A stretch of 52,173 nucleotides of DNA, taken from NCBI GenBank assembly GCA_902608305.1, contig CACLNK010000003.1, positions 1 to 52,173 of the forward strand. The letters are read 5' to 3'. Below, piece by piece: positions 42,987 through 52,140 of this stretch. A program made the position numbers and the translations under genes. Each line of letters starts with the position of its first letter. Within the stretch, counting starts at the first letter, position 1. Under the pieces are notes generated by a model, which did not search any database, was not told where the DNA came from, and worked only from the letters and a program-made list of their open reading frames with translations. Origin of the DNA: an uncultured Pelagibacteraceae bacterium. Lineage in GTDB: Bacteria > Pseudomonadota > Alphaproteobacteria > Pelagibacterales > Pelagibacteraceae.

Positions 42987-44161
42987 TTTTTATAAACTTT
43001 TCCTAAATAATTTTCTAAAAACTTTTTATTTTTTACTAATCTTTTCAAAAAAATATTTCTAAAAAATACAGTTAAAGGGTTAGATAAATGGAAAGCAAAT
43101 TGATTTAATTTTGATCTATTATTAACCATCTTTGTTTTTCTCACCCTATTTTTAAAAAAACTACTTTCTGAATTGTTTTCAATACTTTTAAATAATTCAT
43201 ATGCGCCCTCTATTGATTGAGATGCGCCTTGGGCAAACGAAGGAGGAAACGCAAAAAAAGCATCCCCAATTAAATATATATTATTATTTTGTGATTGATA
43301 AAAATCATCACTTACAAATACTGGAAAAATTTTAATATCTTTTAAATTACTAGTGATTTCATCCTTTATTGGAATTTTACCTAATACTTTTTTTGCGAAA
43401 GATTCGTCATTAAAAAGTGAATAATTTTTTTGTTCTTGAAGAGACAATTTGTATTTCATTATGGCTATATAATTTAAATCTCCATAAGGATTCACTGGAT
43501 AAATCACGGAATGAAAATTAGAACCTAAAAAAATAGAAATATTTTCATTATCTATGCTCTTTATAATACTGGGCCCATTATTTTTTTTGTCCCACATAAG
43601 AGCCTGGATAATAGTTCCTCTAATTGCTAATGTGTCGTTTAATCTTGGTGTGGTTTGATTATTTGAAATAAGACTTTTGCTTTTTGAAAAAACTCCATCA
43701 GAAATAATTAAATAATCACATTCCTTGACTTCATTATTCTCAAAAGAAAGTTTGATTTGTTGATTTTGCTGATCTATCTTTAAAATATTATAGCCAGTTT
43801 TTATTAGATCTTCCAAATCCTTTTTTAAAAAATTAATTAAAGTAGATCTTTTTAAAGTGGTATACTTGCAGTTTTCAGAGTTAAAATCTGAAATACTTAA
43901 TTCACATATTTTTTTTGAGTTATTAATTGAATAAAAATCAATTTTTTCAGGATTAAATTTTTCTAATCCATCTTGCTTATTAAAACCAATTTCATTCAAA
44001 AGTTTGATACTGTTGACTGATAATTGAATTCCATAACCCTCTTCAAGATTAACTGAGTTATTTTTTTCATAGATTGATATTTGATAATTAGGATTTTTTT
44101 TAAATAGATTTGCAATAAATAATCCTGATATCCCTGCCCCAATAATTGCAATTTTTTTCAT
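42983..44161 (-). CDS. FAD-dependent aromatic-type monooxygenase
   Basis: IIGAGISGLFIANLFKK Rossmann FAD motif; LIGDAFFAFPPSFAQGASQSIEGAYEL. Confidence 0.85.
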   Translation of the reverse strand: MKKIAIIGAGISGLFIANLFKKNPNYQISIYEKNNSVNLEEGYGIQLSVNSIKLLNEIGFNKQDGLEKFNPEKIDFYSINNSKKICELSISDFNSENCKYTTLKRSTLINFLKKDLEDLIKTGYNILKIDQQNQQIKLSFENNEVKECDYLIISDGVFSKSKSLISNNQTTPRLNDTLAIRGTIIQALMWDKKNNGPSIIKSIDNENISIFLGSNFHSVIYPVNPYGDLNYIAIMKYKLSLQEQKNYSLFNDESFAKKVLGKIPIKDEITSNLKDIKIFPVFVSDDFYQSQNNNIYLIGDAFFAFPPSFAQGASQSIEGAYELFKSIENNSESSFFKNRVRKTKMVNNRSKLNQFAFHLSNPLTVFFRNIFLKRLVKNKKFLENYLGKVYKN

Positions 44162-45141
44162 TTATTATTTTCTAAATATTTAACAACTTTTTTTGTGAAT
44201 GTCGGTAGCATATAATTATTTAATTTTTTTTGATCAACCCAATAAGAAGAGGGTAATTTTATATTATTTTTTGAATACTGTATCTTAATATTCATATTCA
44301 TATTGGACATTTTAAAATTTAAATTTTCATTAAAATTTTTAGGTTGAAATAATTCTTCCATAGGAAAAATTCTTAAGTTTTTTAAAAAATTAAATTTAGT
44401 GTTTTTGATTAACAAATATCTTTGATCTTTTTTATAAACTTTTAAGATAAAATACTTATTAATATTTTTTTTAGTATTCTTTATTAAATTAAAATCTTTT
44501 TTTCTAAAAGACTTACATTTTTTTGAAATAGGACATTGATTGCATAAAGGATTGCTCGGCTTACAAATTAATGCACCTAACTCCATTAGAGCTTGGGCAT
44601 AATCACTTGATCGTTGAGATAATCCAAATACAGATTTTTTTTCTATAAGATTTTCTTTTTGTATTTCATTTTCCTTTTTTAAATAAAGATATCTTTTTAA
44701 AACTCTTTCTATATTGCCATCCAATGGAATGTATGGTTTATTAAATGCAATAGCTAAAATTGCACTTGCAGTATAATTGCCAATTCCAGGTAATGATTTT
44801 AAATCTTCAAAATTTTCAGGTACTTTTCCTTTAAAATTTTTAATAATAACTTGCGAAGTTTTTTTTAAATTTCTTGCTCTAGAATAATATCCAAGACCTT
44901 CCCAAAGTTTGATTAATTTTTTATTTTGAACTTTTGCAAGCATTTTAAGGTTGGGAATATTTTTTATAAAATTTTTAAAATATGGAATTACAGTAGAAAC
45001 TTGAGTTTGCTGTAACATAAATTCACTTACTAGTGTGTAATACTCTCTTTTATTTTGTGAATAATTACCTCTCCAAGGTAAAGATCTTTTATTATTATCA
45101 TACCAATGCAGAATTTTATTTGTTAATATTCGATTATTCAT
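44158..45141 (-). CDS. mutY: A/G-specific adenine glycosylase
   Basis: WYDNNKRSLPWRG, FMLQQTQVSTVIPYF, LPGIGNYTASAILAIAF, LDGNIERVLKR, CxxxxxCxxC FeS ligands (CKPSNPLCNQCPISKKC); start MNNRIL at 45141. Confidence 0.95.
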   Translation of the reverse strand: MNNRILTNKILHWYDNNKRSLPWRGNYSQNKREYYTLVSEFMLQQTQVSTVIPYFKNFIKNIPNLKMLAKVQNKKLIKLWEGLGYYSRARNLKKTSQVIIKNFKGKVPENFEDLKSLPGIGNYTASAILAIAFNKPYIPLDGNIERVLKRYLYLKKENEIQKENLIEKKSVFGLSQRSSDYAQALMELGALICKPSNPLCNQCPISKKCKSFRKKDFNLIKNTKKNINKYFILKVYKKDQRYLLIKNTKFNFLKNLRIFPMEELFQPKNFNENLNFKMSNMNMNIKIQYSKNNIKLPSSYWVDQKKLNNYMLPTFTKKVVKYLENNK

Positions 45142-45630
45142 ATGCAGTTTAAGAATAATACTAAGCAGAGATATAATTCCATTCAAGGTCTAAGATCTTT
45201 TAAAGACACTTTGCCAAAAAATATTAAAAGAATAATAAAAAAAAAGGGCCATATTTATTCAGAAACTCTAAATAATTGGAAATATATAGTAGGTGATAAA
45301 ATTTTCAAAATTTCGTATCCGAGATCTTTTAAAAATTCAAATAAGTTTGGCGTTAGCACATTGCTTGTAATGGTAAAAAGAGGCAATGAAATTGACTTGG
45401 AATACTCAAAAAAACAAATAATGGACAAAATGAATAGTTACTTTGGGTATACGGTTGTGGAAAAATTAAAATTAGTAAGCTTCGATGATGCTCAAACTAA
45501 ATTTAAAAAATCTGAACTAAAAGAAAGTGATGTGGCAAATAGTAAGCACATAGATAAACTTATTGATATTAAAAATGATAAGATTAAAAAATCATTACTT
45601 GAGTTAAGCAAATTATTTTCGAAAAAATGA
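45142..45630 (+). CDS. DUF721 family protein (DciA-like)
   Basis: IKRIIKKKGHIYSETLNNWKYIVGDKIFKISYPRSFKN; neighbour of mutY/dsbA/smc. Confidence 0.75.
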   Translation: MQFKNNTKQRYNSIQGLRSFKDTLPKNIKRIIKKKGHIYSETLNNWKYIVGDKIFKISYPRSFKNSNKFGVSTLLVMVKRGNEIDLEYSKKQIMDKMNSYFGYTVVEKLKLVSFDDAQTKFKKSELKESDVANSKHIDKLIDIKNDKIKKSLLELSKLFSKK

Positions 45631-46208
45631 AAAAAATATTATTTATATTATTTATCTTAATATTGTCTTTTGGACAAAAAATAAATGCCGAAACTATAAA
45701 TCAAATCTATGAAGGGAACATAGATGCAAAAGTAACTATTATTACTTATGAGTCCTTAACATGTGGTCACTGTGCTGATTTTCACAAAAATATATATCCT
45801 GATCTAAAAAAAGAATTTATTGATACTGGATTAGTTAAAATAGAATTTAGGCACTTTCCCTTAGACATGGCAGCATTGAATGCTTCTAAAATTGCCCAGT
45901 GTAAAAATGATGGAAAATCTGATCTACTTCATTTTTTATTTTCAAATCAAAAAAAATGGGTAAAAGGTGAAACTGTTGAAGACGCAAATAAAAATCTAAA
46001 AAAACTTCTTAAAGATGAGAATATTGATGTTGATTTTGATAAATGCATAAGTAACAAAAGTGTTGAGGATTACATCTTAAATAGTCGAATCGAAGCTGTA
46101 AAAAAATTCAAACTAAATGCTACTCCTACGATAATAATTAACAATGAAAAGTTTGATAAAACTCTAAACTTTAAAAATTTAAAAAAATCTATTGAAAAAC
46201 TGATATAA
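45627..46208 (+). CDS. DsbA-family thiol:disulfide oxidoreductase
   Basis: Signal peptide, CGHC motif (YESLTCGHCADFHKNIYP), cis-Pro region NATPTIIINNEKF. Confidence 0.92.
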   Translation: MKKILFILFILILSFGQKINAETINQIYEGNIDAKVTIITYESLTCGHCADFHKNIYPDLKKEFIDTGLVKIEFRHFPLDMAALNASKIAQCKNDGKSDLLHFLFSNQKKWVKGETVEDANKNLKKLLKDENIDVDFDKCISNKSVEDYILNSRIEAVKKFKLNATPTIIINNEKFDKTLNFKNLKKSIEKLI

Positions 46209-46215
46209 GTTTTAA

Positions 46216-48789
46216 ATGGAGTTTAAAAAAATTCAACTAAATGGTTTTAAATCATTTGCTGAAAAAACTGATTTTATTATAGATAATGGCCTTACAGGAA
46301 TTGTTGGGCCAAACGGATGTGGTAAATCTAATATTGTGGAATCTCTCAGATGGTGCATGGGAGAGACTTCTGCAAAAAGTATGAGGGGTTCTGGAATGGA
46401 AGATGTTATTTTTTCCGGAACATCCAATAAGCCTTCAAAAAACATAGCTGAAGTGTCAATTACTTTAAGTAATCCAGATAAAGATGGTCCTTCTCAGTAT
46501 AACAATCAAGATCATATAGAAATAAGAAGAAAAATAGAAAAGGACAAGGGATCTAAATTTTTTATCAACAATAAGGAAGTAAGAGCTAAAGATTCTCAAA
46601 TGTTTTTTGCCGATTTATCTACTGGAGCACACTCACCATCTATAATTAGTCAAGGCCGTATCGGTGCACTTGTAACCGCTAAACCAATAGATCGTAGAGC
46701 TATTTTAGAAGAGGCCGCAGGAATTGCGGGTCTTCATGTCCGAAGACACGAAGCTGAATTAAGATTAGATGCTTCAGAAAATAATTTAAAAAGGGCTGAT
46801 GAGTTAAGAAGACAACAAGAAAAACAATTAGTTAATCTTCAAAAACAAGCTGAAGAAGCAACAAAATACAAGCTTATTTCAGAAGAAATTAAAAAAATTG
46901 AGGCTGGATTATATTATTTAAGACTAAGAGATATTGATAACGAAATTAAACTAGAGAACGAAATAAATAGTGAAGCTGAAGATGAGTTTGGTGGATTTAA
47001 TATACAAATTAATAACTTAGAAAATTTAATAAAAAATGAAACAACAAAAGTCAGCCCATTAAGAGAAAAAAACTTTGAAAATTTATCAAAACTTCAAAGA
47101 TTAAATTTAGAACTAAAAAGTTTAGATGAAGAAAGTGATAGAACAAAAAAAGAAATTGAAAATATTAAAAATTCTCTAAATACTATAGAAGAAGACATTG
47201 ATCGTGAAAAAAGCATTGTTATTGATGCTAAATCTAATGAAAAAAGACTTAAAGAAGAAAAAAATGAACTAATAGAAATCGATTCCAAATACTATGAAAC
47301 TGAAAAAAAATCTAATGAAGATTTGGCAGAAGCTGTAAAAAAATTAAACAACGAACAAAAAATGGTTGAGTCAATCATAAATTTAGTTGGTGGCAAAAAT
47401 TTACAACAAAATATTTTAAAACTAAATGAAATAAAAAAACAATTAATTAATGCTAAAAATTCATTGGAACAACAAAAATTAGATGAAGTTGCTACTATCT
47501 TAGAAAACTCTAAAGTTAACTTAGACGCGTTAATTAAAAATTTTGAAAGTAGTGAAAATAAAAATCAAATTAATGAAATAGGTTTAAAAAATGAAAATAT
47601 CAAAAAGCTCCAAGAAGAATATGCAGACAGTTTTAGTAAAAACCAATCAATCAAAAATGAGTCGATTAAACGAAATGAAAGAATTAAAACAATAGAAACT
47701 GAAGTTGAAAGTTGGATAAACCTTCTAACAAACTCAGAAAAAATGGTTAATGAATTAAATACAAGAAAAAAGAAATCGTTAGAAAAACTCAACAAGCTGG
47801 AAACGGAACCCCAAACTCAAGCAGAAAAAAAAGGACAAATTTCAGAAAATTTAAGATCTTCTGAAATAGAAAAACAAGAAGATGAAGTTGCAATTAATGA
47901 AATCGATAAAAAAATAAGTTCTTTACGCTCTGACTTGTCTTCTACTCAAGAAAAAATGATTCAAGTTAGAGAGAGAAGAGCAAGTTCATTTGCAACGATT
48001 GACGGATTAAAGCAAAGAAGGAATGATTTGTTAGAAAGAATAAATGCTGAATTAAACTTAAATGAAAATAATCTTCTTGAATTTTCAGATTTAGAAAAAT
48101 CAGAAAGCTTACCTGACTCTATTGAACAAGAAGAATTATTAGATGAAAAAAAGAGACAAAGAGAAAAACTTGGATCTGTAAATTTACGTGCTGACGAAGA
48201 AACTGGTAAATATAAATTAGAAATTAAAAAAATGGAACAAGATAGACAGGATTTGGTAACAGCAATAATTAAGTTGAAAGAAAGTATTAAAGAACTTAAT
48301 CAAAAAGGACGTGAAAGGCTTTTAGAAGCTTTTGAGAAAGTTAACCGTAAATTTAATGAAGTTTACACAAAATTATTTAATGGTGGAAATGCTAAACTTG
48401 AATTAGTGGATTCTGACGACCCACTTGAAGCTGGCTTAGAATTATTGGTTAGTCCGCCTGGTAAAAGATTACAATCAATCACTTTGCTTTCTGGTGGTGA
48501 ACAAGCTTTAACAGCTTTATCTTTAGTCTTTGCAGTTTTTTTAACTAATCCTTCTCCAATTTGTGTATTAGATGAGGTAGATGCTCCATTAGATGATGCT
48601 AATGTAACAAGATTTTGTAATCTCTTAGACGAACTGACAAAAATTACGAACACTCGATTTATTATCGTTACTCATCATGCTTTAACAATGTCTAAAATGA
48701 ATAAACTTTATGGTGTAACCATGCCAGAAAAAGGTATTAGTCAGCTAGTAGCTGTCGATCTACAAAAGGCAGAAACTATGGTAGCTTAA
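46216..48789 (+). CDS. smc: Chromosome segregation protein Smc, apparently lacking the hinge
   Basis: Walker A GPNGCGKSNIVESLRWCMGE, signature LLSGGEQALTALSL, Walker B CVLDEVDAPLDDANV; only 857 aa. Confidence 0.93.
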   Translation: MEFKKIQLNGFKSFAEKTDFIIDNGLTGIVGPNGCGKSNIVESLRWCMGETSAKSMRGSGMEDVIFSGTSNKPSKNIAEVSITLSNPDKDGPSQYNNQDHIEIRRKIEKDKGSKFFINNKEVRAKDSQMFFADLSTGAHSPSIISQGRIGALVTAKPIDRRAILEEAAGIAGLHVRRHEAELRLDASENNLKRADELRRQQEKQLVNLQKQAEEATKYKLISEEIKKIEAGLYYLRLRDIDNEIKLENEINSEAEDEFGGFNIQINNLENLIKNETTKVSPLREKNFENLSKLQRLNLELKSLDEESDRTKKEIENIKNSLNTIEEDIDREKSIVIDAKSNEKRLKEEKNELIEIDSKYYETEKKSNEDLAEAVKKLNNEQKMVESIINLVGGKNLQQNILKLNEIKKQLINAKNSLEQQKLDEVATILENSKVNLDALIKNFESSENKNQINEIGLKNENIKKLQEEYADSFSKNQSIKNESIKRNERIKTIETEVESWINLLTNSEKMVNELNTRKKKSLEKLNKLETEPQTQAEKKGQISENLRSSEIEKQEDEVAINEIDKKISSLRSDLSSTQEKMIQVRERRASSFATIDGLKQRRNDLLERINAELNLNENNLLEFSDLEKSESLPDSIEQEELLDEKKRQREKLGSVNLRADEETGKYKLEIKKMEQDRQDLVTAIIKLKESIKELNQKGRERLLEAFEKVNRKFNEVYTKLFNGGNAKLELVDSDDPLEAGLELLVSPPGKRLQSITLLSGGEQALTALSLVFAVFLTNPSPICVLDEVDAPLDDANVTRFCNLLDELTKITNTRFIIVTHHALTMSKMNKLYGVTMPEKGISQLVAVDLQKAETMVA

Positions 48790-48795
48790 ATTTGG

Positions 48796-49077
48796 ATGTT
48801 GAAAGATCAGTTCAAAGCTCGCTTGGAGATTGCAAAAAATAAGATATTAAAAAAAAACAAGGATTCAAAACAATCATCATCATCAAATATAGGCGTTGCC
48901 TTTAAATTAAGTACAGAAATGGTCGCTGCTGTCGTTGTAGGCACAATTATTGGGTTTATTTTAGACAATTGGTTTGGTACTAAGCCATGGTTAATATTAA
49001 TATTTTTTTTTGTAGGAGTGGTCGCTGGAATTCTTAATGTGATTAGGTCTGCAAAGAATATGCAAAGTAAAGAATAG
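48796..49077 (+). CDS. atpI: ATP synthase subunit I-like protein (AtpI)
   Basis: Two TM helices, GTIIGFILDNWFGTKPWLILIFFFVGVVAGILNVIRSA, upstream of atpB. Confidence 0.85.
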   Translation: MLKDQFKARLEIAKNKILKKNKDSKQSSSSNIGVAFKLSTEMVAAVVVGTIIGFILDNWFGTKPWLILIFFFVGVVAGILNVIRSAKNMQSKE

Positions 49078-49082
49078 AAAAA

Positions 49083-49817
49083 ATGGCAACAAATCCTATG
49101 CACCAATTCAACGTTTATAGAATTGGACCTGAAATCAAACTTGGTGAAATTGATATATCTTTCACAAACGCAAGCTTATTTATGGTTGTTAGTTCTTTAG
49201 CTATATTAATTTTATTTAATATTGGAAGCAAAAAAAATTATTTAATACCAAATAAAATTCAATTGCTTGCAGAACTTAGCTATAGTTTTATATCAAAAAT
49301 GATTAGTGATACCGCAGGCAGTAAGGCCAAACCTTATTTTGCGTTTATTTTTTCTATCTTTATGTTTGTTTTGTTTTGCAACATGTTTGGCATGATGCCG
49401 TATTCATTTACTGTAACTAGTCATATTATTGTAACTTTTGTTTTAGCGACATTTATTTTTATTGGAGTTACAATTATTGGATTTATTAAACATGGCATTG
49501 GTTATTTAAAATTATTTGTACCTAGTGGTGTCCCCTTAGTTTTAATGCCACTTATAGTTATAATAGAAATCATTTCTTACTTAAGTAGACCTATTAGTTT
49601 ATCGGTTAGACTTTTTGCCAACATGATGGCAGGTCATACTATGATGAAAGTTTTCGGAGGCTTTGTAATAAGTCTCGGAATAGTTGGTGGATGGCTTCCA
49701 CTGAGTTTTTCAGTTGCTTTAACTGGTTTGGAGATATTAGTTGCTTTTCTTCAAGCTTATGTTTTTGCAATTTTAACCTGCATCTATTTAAATGATGCAT
49801 TAAATTTACACCATTAA
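49083..49817 (+). CDS. atpB: F0F1 ATP synthase subunit a
   Basis: PISLSVRLFANMMAGHTMMKVF, LEILVAFLQAYVFAILTCIYLNDAL. Confidence 0.97.
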   Translation: MATNPMHQFNVYRIGPEIKLGEIDISFTNASLFMVVSSLAILILFNIGSKKNYLIPNKIQLLAELSYSFISKMISDTAGSKAKPYFAFIFSIFMFVLFCNMFGMMPYSFTVTSHIIVTFVLATFIFIGVTIIGFIKHGIGYLKLFVPSGVPLVLMPLIVIIEIISYLSRPISLSVRLFANMMAGHTMMKVFGGFVISLGIVGGWLPLSFSVALTGLEILVAFLQAYVFAILTCIYLNDALNLHH

Positions 49818-49832
49818 AACAAGGAGGATATA

Positions 49833-50060
49833 ATGGAACTAGAAGCGGCAAAAATGATAGGAGCAGGCTTGGCAGCTATTGCTCTTGCAGGCGCAGGTGT
49901 TGGAATTGGTATTATTTTCGGTAATTACCTTTCTGGAGCAATGAGAAATCCATCAGCTGCTCAAAAACAATTTCCAAATTTACTTTTAGGCTTTGCTTTA
50001 GCAGAGGCAACAGGTTTATTTGGTTTAGTTGTTGCATTAATTATATTATTTGCATTTTAA
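49833..50060 (+). CDS. atpE: F0F1 ATP synthase subunit c
   Basis: 75 aa, GAGVGIGIIFGNYLSGAMRNPSA, LLLGFALAEATGLFGLVVALI; SD AAGGAGG 5 nt before ATG. Confidence 0.98.
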   Translation: MELEAAKMIGAGLAAIALAGAGVGIGIIFGNYLSGAMRNPSAAQKQFPNLLLGFALAEATGLFGLVVALIILFAF

Positions 50061-50065
50061 TATTG

Positions 50066-50653
50066 ATGGCAAATAGAATTAACTTTTATTTAATTTTATT
50101 CAGCTTCCTTTTTTATAAGGAAGCTTTTGCCTCAAATGAAGGTATGCCTCAATTAAATCCCGAGTTTTGGATCTCCCAAATTTTTTGGCTTACATTGGTA
50201 TTTGGAACTCTATATGTATTACTTTCCAAGTTTATTCTTCCTAAAATAAGTAATAATTTGGAAACACGAAAATCACAAATAGTAGAAAACATTGGGGCTG
50301 CAGAAAAACAAAGAGAAGAGAGTGATCAAAAAATAAAAGATTATGAAAATATAATTAATGAAGCTAAAATTGAAGCCAAAAATATATTTAATCAAGCTCG
50401 AGAAAAAATTTCAAAAGATATAAATAATAAGAAAGAAAGCTTAAAAAAAGAAATTGATGAAGAAATCAAAAAAGCTGAGGCTGAAATACTAGATCTTAAA
50501 AATAAATCACCTGAAAAAATAAATAAAATTGCAATAGAAACTTCTGCTGATTTAATTAAGCAAATTATTGGAACTGAAGTTAATAGTAGCAATATTTCTG
50601 CAATAGTCGAAGACATTTCAAAAAAAAATGAGGAGAAATATTATGGTAATTGA
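50066..50653 (+). CDS. F0F1 ATP synthase subunit b' (AtpF'/AtpG)
   Basis: FWISQIFWLTLVFGTLYVLLSKFILPKISNNLETRKSQI; first of two b-type subunits. Confidence 0.92.
   Translation: MANRINFYLILFSFLFYKEAFASNEGMPQLNPEFWISQIFWLTLVFGTLYVLLSKFILPKISNNLETRKSQIVENIGAAEKQREESDQKIKDYENIINEAKIEAKNIFNQAREKISKDINNKKESLKKEIDEEIKKAEAEILDLKNKSPEKINKIAIETSADLIKQIIGTEVNSSNISAIVEDISKKNEEKYYGN
50102..50125 (+). terminator. Terminator-like perfect hairpin within the start of atpF'
   Basis: AGCTTCCTT-TTTTAT-AAGGAAGCT, 9-bp perfect stem, 6-nt loop, followed by TTT. Confidence 0.4.
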
Positions 50654-51140
50654 TGCTACTTTTTGGGTGGGAGTTTCTTTTATACTTTTTTTTGCTGGAC
50701 TAATTTACTTAAAAGTTCCCCAAAAAATAAATGAAATTTTAAATAATCTAATTACTAATATAAAAAATGAAATAATTGAAAGTGAAAAATTAAGAGCTGA
50801 AGCTAAAACTCTTTTGGAAAGTTCACAAATTAAATTGGAAAGTGCTCAAAAAGAGAGTAAAAAAATCATTAATCAAGCGAAAAAAGAAAGTGAAAATTTA
50901 ATAATCGAGATGAATGATAAATTTCATAAATCTTCAGAAATTAAAAAAAACCTTGCAAAAAATAAAATCTCCCAAATGAAAGAATCGGCGCTTAAAGAAA
51001 TTAAAGATATTTCAATTAGATTAGCAGTAAACTCTGTAAAAAAAATAATTTCTAATTCAATTGATAAATCTAAATTAGATAATCTTTTTGAAAAAAATTT
51101 AGAAGAATCAAAAATAGCATTAAAAAAAATTAATTCCTAA
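50643..51140 (+). CDS. atpF: F0F1 ATP synthase subunit b
   Basis: MVIDATFWVGVSFILFFAGLIYLKVPQKINEIL, coiled coil; gaggag SD before ATG 50643. Confidence 0.92.
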   Translation: MVIDATFWVGVSFILFFAGLIYLKVPQKINEILNNLITNIKNEIIESEKLRAEAKTLLESSQIKLESAQKESKKIINQAKKESENLIIEMNDKFHKSSEIKKNLAKNKISQMKESALKEIKDISIRLAVNSVKKIISNSIDKSKLDNLFEKNLEESKIALKKINS

Positions 51141-51194
51141 ATTAATTAACATTAAACTTACAATTCTTTAAAAATAATTGTAAATTTTAAAAAG

Positions 51195-52139
51195 ATGAAA
51201 AATAAAAAACTAAAAATTTTACTTGCGGCTCCTAGGGGATTTTGTGCTGGTGTTGATAGAGCTATTGAAATTGTAAAAAAAAGTATAAATAAGTTTGGCC
51301 CCCCTGTTTATGTTAGGCATGAAATTGTTCATAATAAATATGTTGTTGATAGTTTAAAAAAAATTGGAGCAATCTTCGTAGAAAAATTAGATGAGGTAAA
51401 AGATAAAACTAGGCCTGTAATATTTTCAGCACATGGCGTTCCTAAATCTGTCCCTGAAAAAGCTAAAAATCTCAACATGGAATATATTGATGCCACCTGT
51501 CCCCTTGTTTCAAAGGTTCATAAAGAAGCTGAAAATTTATATAAAAATAATTACCATATTTTGTTAATTGGTCATCTTAATCACCCAGAGGTAATAGGCA
51601 CTATGGGTCAGCTTATAAAAGGTTCAATTGATTTGATAGAAACAGTTGAAGATGCAAGTAACTATGTAAAAAAAAATGATAAAAAAATTGCTTACGTAAC
51701 ACAAACGACTTTATCGGTTGATGATACCAAAAATATAGTAGCTGTTTTAAAAAGTAAATTTCCAGAAATAAAAGAACCAACAAAAGAAGATATTTGCTAT
51801 GCTACAACTAATCGTCAGGCTGCTGTAAAAAAAATAGCAAAGGACTGCGAAATGTTTTTTATTATTGGTAGTAAAAATTCCTCTAATTCTTTAAGACTGG
51901 TCGAAGTCGCTGAACAAGCTGGGTGTAAGCAATCAGAACTTATTGTTTCTGAAAGCAAAGTGCCAATCGAAAAAATTATTAATTGTTCTACTATAGGAAT
52001 TTCATCTGGTGCATCAGCTCCTGAAGTGTTAGTAAAAAATTTTATTAATCAAATTAAACAAGAGGTTGATGTTGATATTAAAGAAGTAGAAATTATTAAA
52101 GAAAACATAGTATTTAAAACTCCAGGAAAATTGAATTAA
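51195..52139 (+). CDS. ispH: 4-hydroxy-3-methylbut-2-enyl diphosphate reductase
   Basis: LLAAPRGFCAGVDRAIEIVKKSI, VYVRHEIVHNKYVVD, IFSAHGVPKSV, DATCPLVSKVHKEA, ISSGASAPEVLV. Confidence 0.98.
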   Translation: MKNKKLKILLAAPRGFCAGVDRAIEIVKKSINKFGPPVYVRHEIVHNKYVVDSLKKIGAIFVEKLDEVKDKTRPVIFSAHGVPKSVPEKAKNLNMEYIDATCPLVSKVHKEAENLYKNNYHILLIGHLNHPEVIGTMGQLIKGSIDLIETVEDASNYVKKNDKKIAYVTQTTLSVDDTKNIVAVLKSKFPEIKEPTKEDICYATTNRQAAVKKIAKDCEMFFIIGSKNSSNSLRLVEVAEQAGCKQSELIVSESKVPIEKIINCSTIGISSGASAPEVLVKNFINQIKQEVDVDIKEVEIIKENIVFKTPGKLN

Positions 52140-52140
52140 A

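Noticed and set aside
46233-48653. Minus-strand ORFs antisense to smc
   Set aside because: Serine/phenylalanine-rich shadows of lysine/glutamate-rich coiled-coil coding sequence.
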